Shown piece by piece: positions 61,457-64,000 of a stretch of 64,000 nt of DNA. A program made the translations under genes and the position numbers. Below the pieces are notes generated by a model that saw nothing but the letters and a program-made list of their open reading frames with translations, had not been told where the DNA came from and ran no database searches. This stretch comes from Anaeramoeba flamelloides (taxonomy: Eukaryota; Metamonada; Anaeramoebidae): contig JANTQA010000057.1 of the NCBI GenBank assembly GCA_027625915.1, forward strand, positions 10,478,001-10,542,000, given 5' to 3'. Every line of letters starts with the position of its first letter. The stretch's first letter is position 1.

Positions 61457-63068
61457 AGATTTTTATAATCAAATTTTCAAATTATTTGTTTGTAAATTAT
61501 TATTAGAAATGGTTTGGAATTATTATAAGTTTCTTATATTTTTTCGTTTATCATTTTGTAAAATAATACAAAAATTGCAGAAAAATAGAATTTAATAAAG
61601 AAAATCTAAATAAATTCAACTTTATATATATTTTTTTTCAAAAATTTTCGAATTTTGGTCATTTCTGATAATTAATCTATCTAAATTATTTCATCTTTTA
61701 CAAATCAGTTATTTCCCAAAAAGCAGGGCAAATATATTTTAAAATCTCGTTATTTTACTTAATTTAGATATTACTATCTAAATATCCAAAATTACTCTTT
61801 ATCATAAATTGATTATTGGTAATAATTCAATTTGTTTGTTAGTGCTATATTATATTAAATAAAAGATATTAAAAGTTTCGGGTCTTGATTTTTTATCATT
61901 TTTATTAGTGTTGGAAATTGTTCATTATTTTTTTCTTTTTTATTGAAAAAATCGTTTTCTTAACGTGGGTTAATCTTGACAAAATTTTCACAAGAAGTGA
62001 AAAAAATCGACAATAGTATTTTATTGTTTCAAAAACCGTTTATATCTGGAAATATTTCCGGTTTTTATTGAATCTAATTGTACTTCATTGTCTTCCCCAA
62101 AAAAGTTATATTTTTTTTTTCATTTTTATGAAATATTTTTATCAATATATTTTTAAATATCTACACGTAGGTACTAATTTAATCAGTATTAAAGTCAAGC
62201 TTAATTTTAGTTTACGAATTTTACAAATAGAAGAACACCACAAAAGAAATTATTATCTGGAATATAAAAAAAGTTTCACACTTTTTTCAAAATTCCTAAA
62301 GACAAGATTAGAGATTTTTTTTTCATTTTGGAGATTAAAAAAAAAAAAAAAAAGGAAAAAATTAAAAATTTTATTATTTTTAATATTCATCCACAAATAA
62401 TATAATAATTTTTTTTTAACTTTATATCAGCTCCCCAGAAACAAATTCGAAATCATATTTTATTATGTCAAAAAGGCCATCCCTTTTTATAATTTTTCTT
62501 TTTGTCTTGGAAATGATATTATTATTTTTGTTTTAAACTATTAAAATAATTTTTCTTCTTCTATTTTTTTTTTATTTTGAAAATTTTTTTTAATTATCCT
62601 TTATCTCATTAATAATAACGATTACCCCCTTTGAAACAAATATTGAAAAATTAAAAATTCTTCGAAAATTTCCGATTAAAGAAAAATAAATTTTTATATT
62701 TAATTTTTAATCTTTTAAAAAAATTATAAAATTTTTTTAAAATAGTTAAAAAAAAAAAAAAAAAAAAACTGGATGTATATGAATTAATATTCTTTAATCT
62801 TATGATTACCTATAAATTGAAATTTTTGAGAATATAATAAATCCATATTAGTCACTAATATTTTAAAATTTTTTTAAATTGGTATTTTGTTATTTATTTA
62901 TTATAAAATTTTATTGTATCTATATATAAAACTCAAACCACTATATATTTCAAAATTTATTTAAATTAAACAAACAAACAACAATAGTATAATCAACAAA
63001 TTATGAAAAAAGTAGAGAAGATTTTACAAAAAAAAAAAATAAATATCAAAAAAATAAAATAAATTTTA
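61457..63068. other. A/T-rich stretch, nothing firm
   Basis: The plus-strand open frame 62068-62400 is Phe/Ile/Lys-rich and ends in a poly-Lys run; I do not credit it. The rest is poly-A/T. Confidence 0.5.
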
Positions 63069-63350
63069 ATGTATCAGCAATTTTATGACGAATTTAAAAT
63101 ATTATTTGAAAAAAAAAAGCCAATGAGAAAATATAAAAAAACTTTAATCAATTCAATTAATTCTAATAATTTCCATGGATTGACTTCAATATTTGAGGAA
63201 ACAGCTAATCAATTTGTTCATGCTAATTTATCATTTTACATTACAAAAATTATTTACTCAAAAAAAGCTACAAAGATATTACAAAAAATAATTGAAAAAA
63301 AAAAAATTAAAATGCTTATATTACATTATGTATTCTTTACAATATTTTAA
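63069..63350 (+). CDS. Short open frame, possible first exon, unrecognised
   Basis: ATG at 63069 opens MYQQFYDEFKILFEKKKPM, then NSNNFHGLTSIFEETANQF and VHANLSFYITKIIYSKK. The mixture of residues up to about residue 80 looks coding; the last dozen residues turn Ile/Phe-rich, as if running into an intron. There is no signal peptide and no recognised domain. The upstream 150 bp is A-rich, with ACAAACAAACAACAA as in a 5' leader. It is followed 60 bp on by a MITE. Confidence 0.35.
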   Translation: MYQQFYDEFKILFEKKKPMRKYKKTLINSINSNNFHGLTSIFEETANQFVHANLSFYITKIIYSKKATKILQKIIEKKKIKMLILHYVFFTIF

Positions 63351-63410
63351 AACAATACCAATTTCCATTTTCCCCGTATTTGAAGAAAAGAAATATTTAA
63401 TTCATCAGGT

Positions 63411-63611
63411 TACAGTCAGTTTCACTTTTAAGACACAAACTTTCAACGAAATTTAAGGCACACAAAAATTCCAAATTAAGGCACAATTTTTGGTGATTTT
63501 TTTTTCTCAATTTATTTTCCTAGAATCTGAATTTCTGTACCTTAATTTGAAAATTTTTTTGTGCCATAAATTTCGTAGAAAGTTTGTACCTTAAAAGTGA
63601 AACTGACTGTA
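63411..63611. mobile_element. Palindromic MITE CAGTCAGTTTC family, copy 7
   Basis: TA-CAGTCAGTTTCACTTTTAAG at the left and AAAGTGAAACTGACTG-TA at the right, 201 bp. With copies 4-6 it makes four within 6.7 kb. Confidence 0.9.
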
Positions 63612-64000
63612 GTTATCTAATTTATTCTTATTTTTACTTTGTATTTTTTTCAAATTTAATAATTATTGAAAAAAAAAAAAATCCTAACGTTAAGAGAAAT
63701 TTCCAACTACAAAAAAATCTGAAACATTCATATAAATCATAGAAATTACATTGTGATTAAAAGATTAAACATACAAAAACATCATTAAAATAATGATCTT
63801 TATGAATTATTTCTTTCAATTCATATGAAAATTTTCTTTATTTTTTTTTTGAAAAACAAATTCATTATTTTCTATTTGTTAATATCTATATTTAGAATAA
63901 AAATTATTAGTTAATAATAGAAATTAAATCAATAATTATTTTTAATGATATGAGTTAAGTGATATTGACAAATTATAAAATTTGGAGGTTCCGTAAATAT
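63612..64000. other. Right edge, nothing seen
   Basis: A/T-rich sequence without open frames of interest or repeats that I could match elsewhere in the window. Confidence 0.5.

Noticed and set aside
62068-62400. 110-codon plus-strand open frame
   Set aside because: Ends in a poly-Lys run from poly-A and is Phe/Ile-rich throughout; no motif.

Overview
This is a window of a very AT-rich eukaryotic nuclear genome, from a protist with a gene-poor, transposon-laden layout. The evidence is spliceosomal introns with GT...AG borders (from 170 bp to 6.7 kb), standard stop codons, long Asn/Lys/Glu/Ser/Gln tracts in proteins, and gene families typical of amoeboid cells: a class-E (cAMP-receptor-like) GPCR, an RGS protein, a zizimin-type DOCK GEF, a penta-EF-hand protein and a PARP-like ADP-ribosyltransferase. 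The large introns and intergenic spaces argue against Dictyostelium itself. An amoebozoan or a metamonad amoeba such as Anaeramoeba would fit, but the sequence does not settle it. I found no tRNA, rRNA or CRISPR.

Layout. 1-1202 (+): 3' part of a PARP-like gene with a receiver-like domain. 2988-9357 (+): a two-exon seven-TM receptor split by a 5.5 kb intron full of miniature inverted-repeat elements (MITEs). 12084-23237 (-): a DOCK-family Rac/Cdc42 GEF whose first exon lies 3.6 kb upstream of the main exon, with two mutually cancelling frame changes around the DHR1 domain. 24000-27640 (-): eroded pieces of a non-LTR reverse-transcriptase element carrying nested insertions. 28275-29614 (-): a fused double thymidine kinase. 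33865-43418 (-): an RGS-DUF547 fusion protein, with about 1.3 kb of coding sequence spread over 9.5 kb. 48136-49196 (+): a two-exon penta-EF-hand protein. About 56205-58029 (+): coding pieces of an unrecognised gene with a MITE inserted inside its reading frame. 61211-61456 (-): another reverse-transcriptase scrap.

Much of the rest is repeats. I could define these groups: a palindromic ~200 bp family starting TA-CAGTCAGTTTCAC (7 copies); a ~520 bp family starting TA-CAGCCGTTCC (3 good copies plus 2 diverged); a ~180 bp family bounded by TTAA (4 whole copies plus a large foldback built from it); a ~430-500 bp long-TIR family with a shared core (3 copies); a 976 bp hAT-like element; a ~900 bp element nested in a MITE; GTTAGGTTTTCTTGAG hairpin clusters; and several dispersed families without clear ends.

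GPCR, RGS, DOCK GEF and a Ca2+-binding PEF protein together are a plausible chemotaxis/cytoskeleton toolkit. These genes are not clustered as an operon and nothing shows they work as one unit. No clearly new defence or mobile system was seen. The most unusual items are the double thymidine kinase, the RGS-DUF547 fusion, the receiver-like/ART fusion lacking its catalytic Glu, and the MITE whose removal at its TA duplication restores a reading frame.
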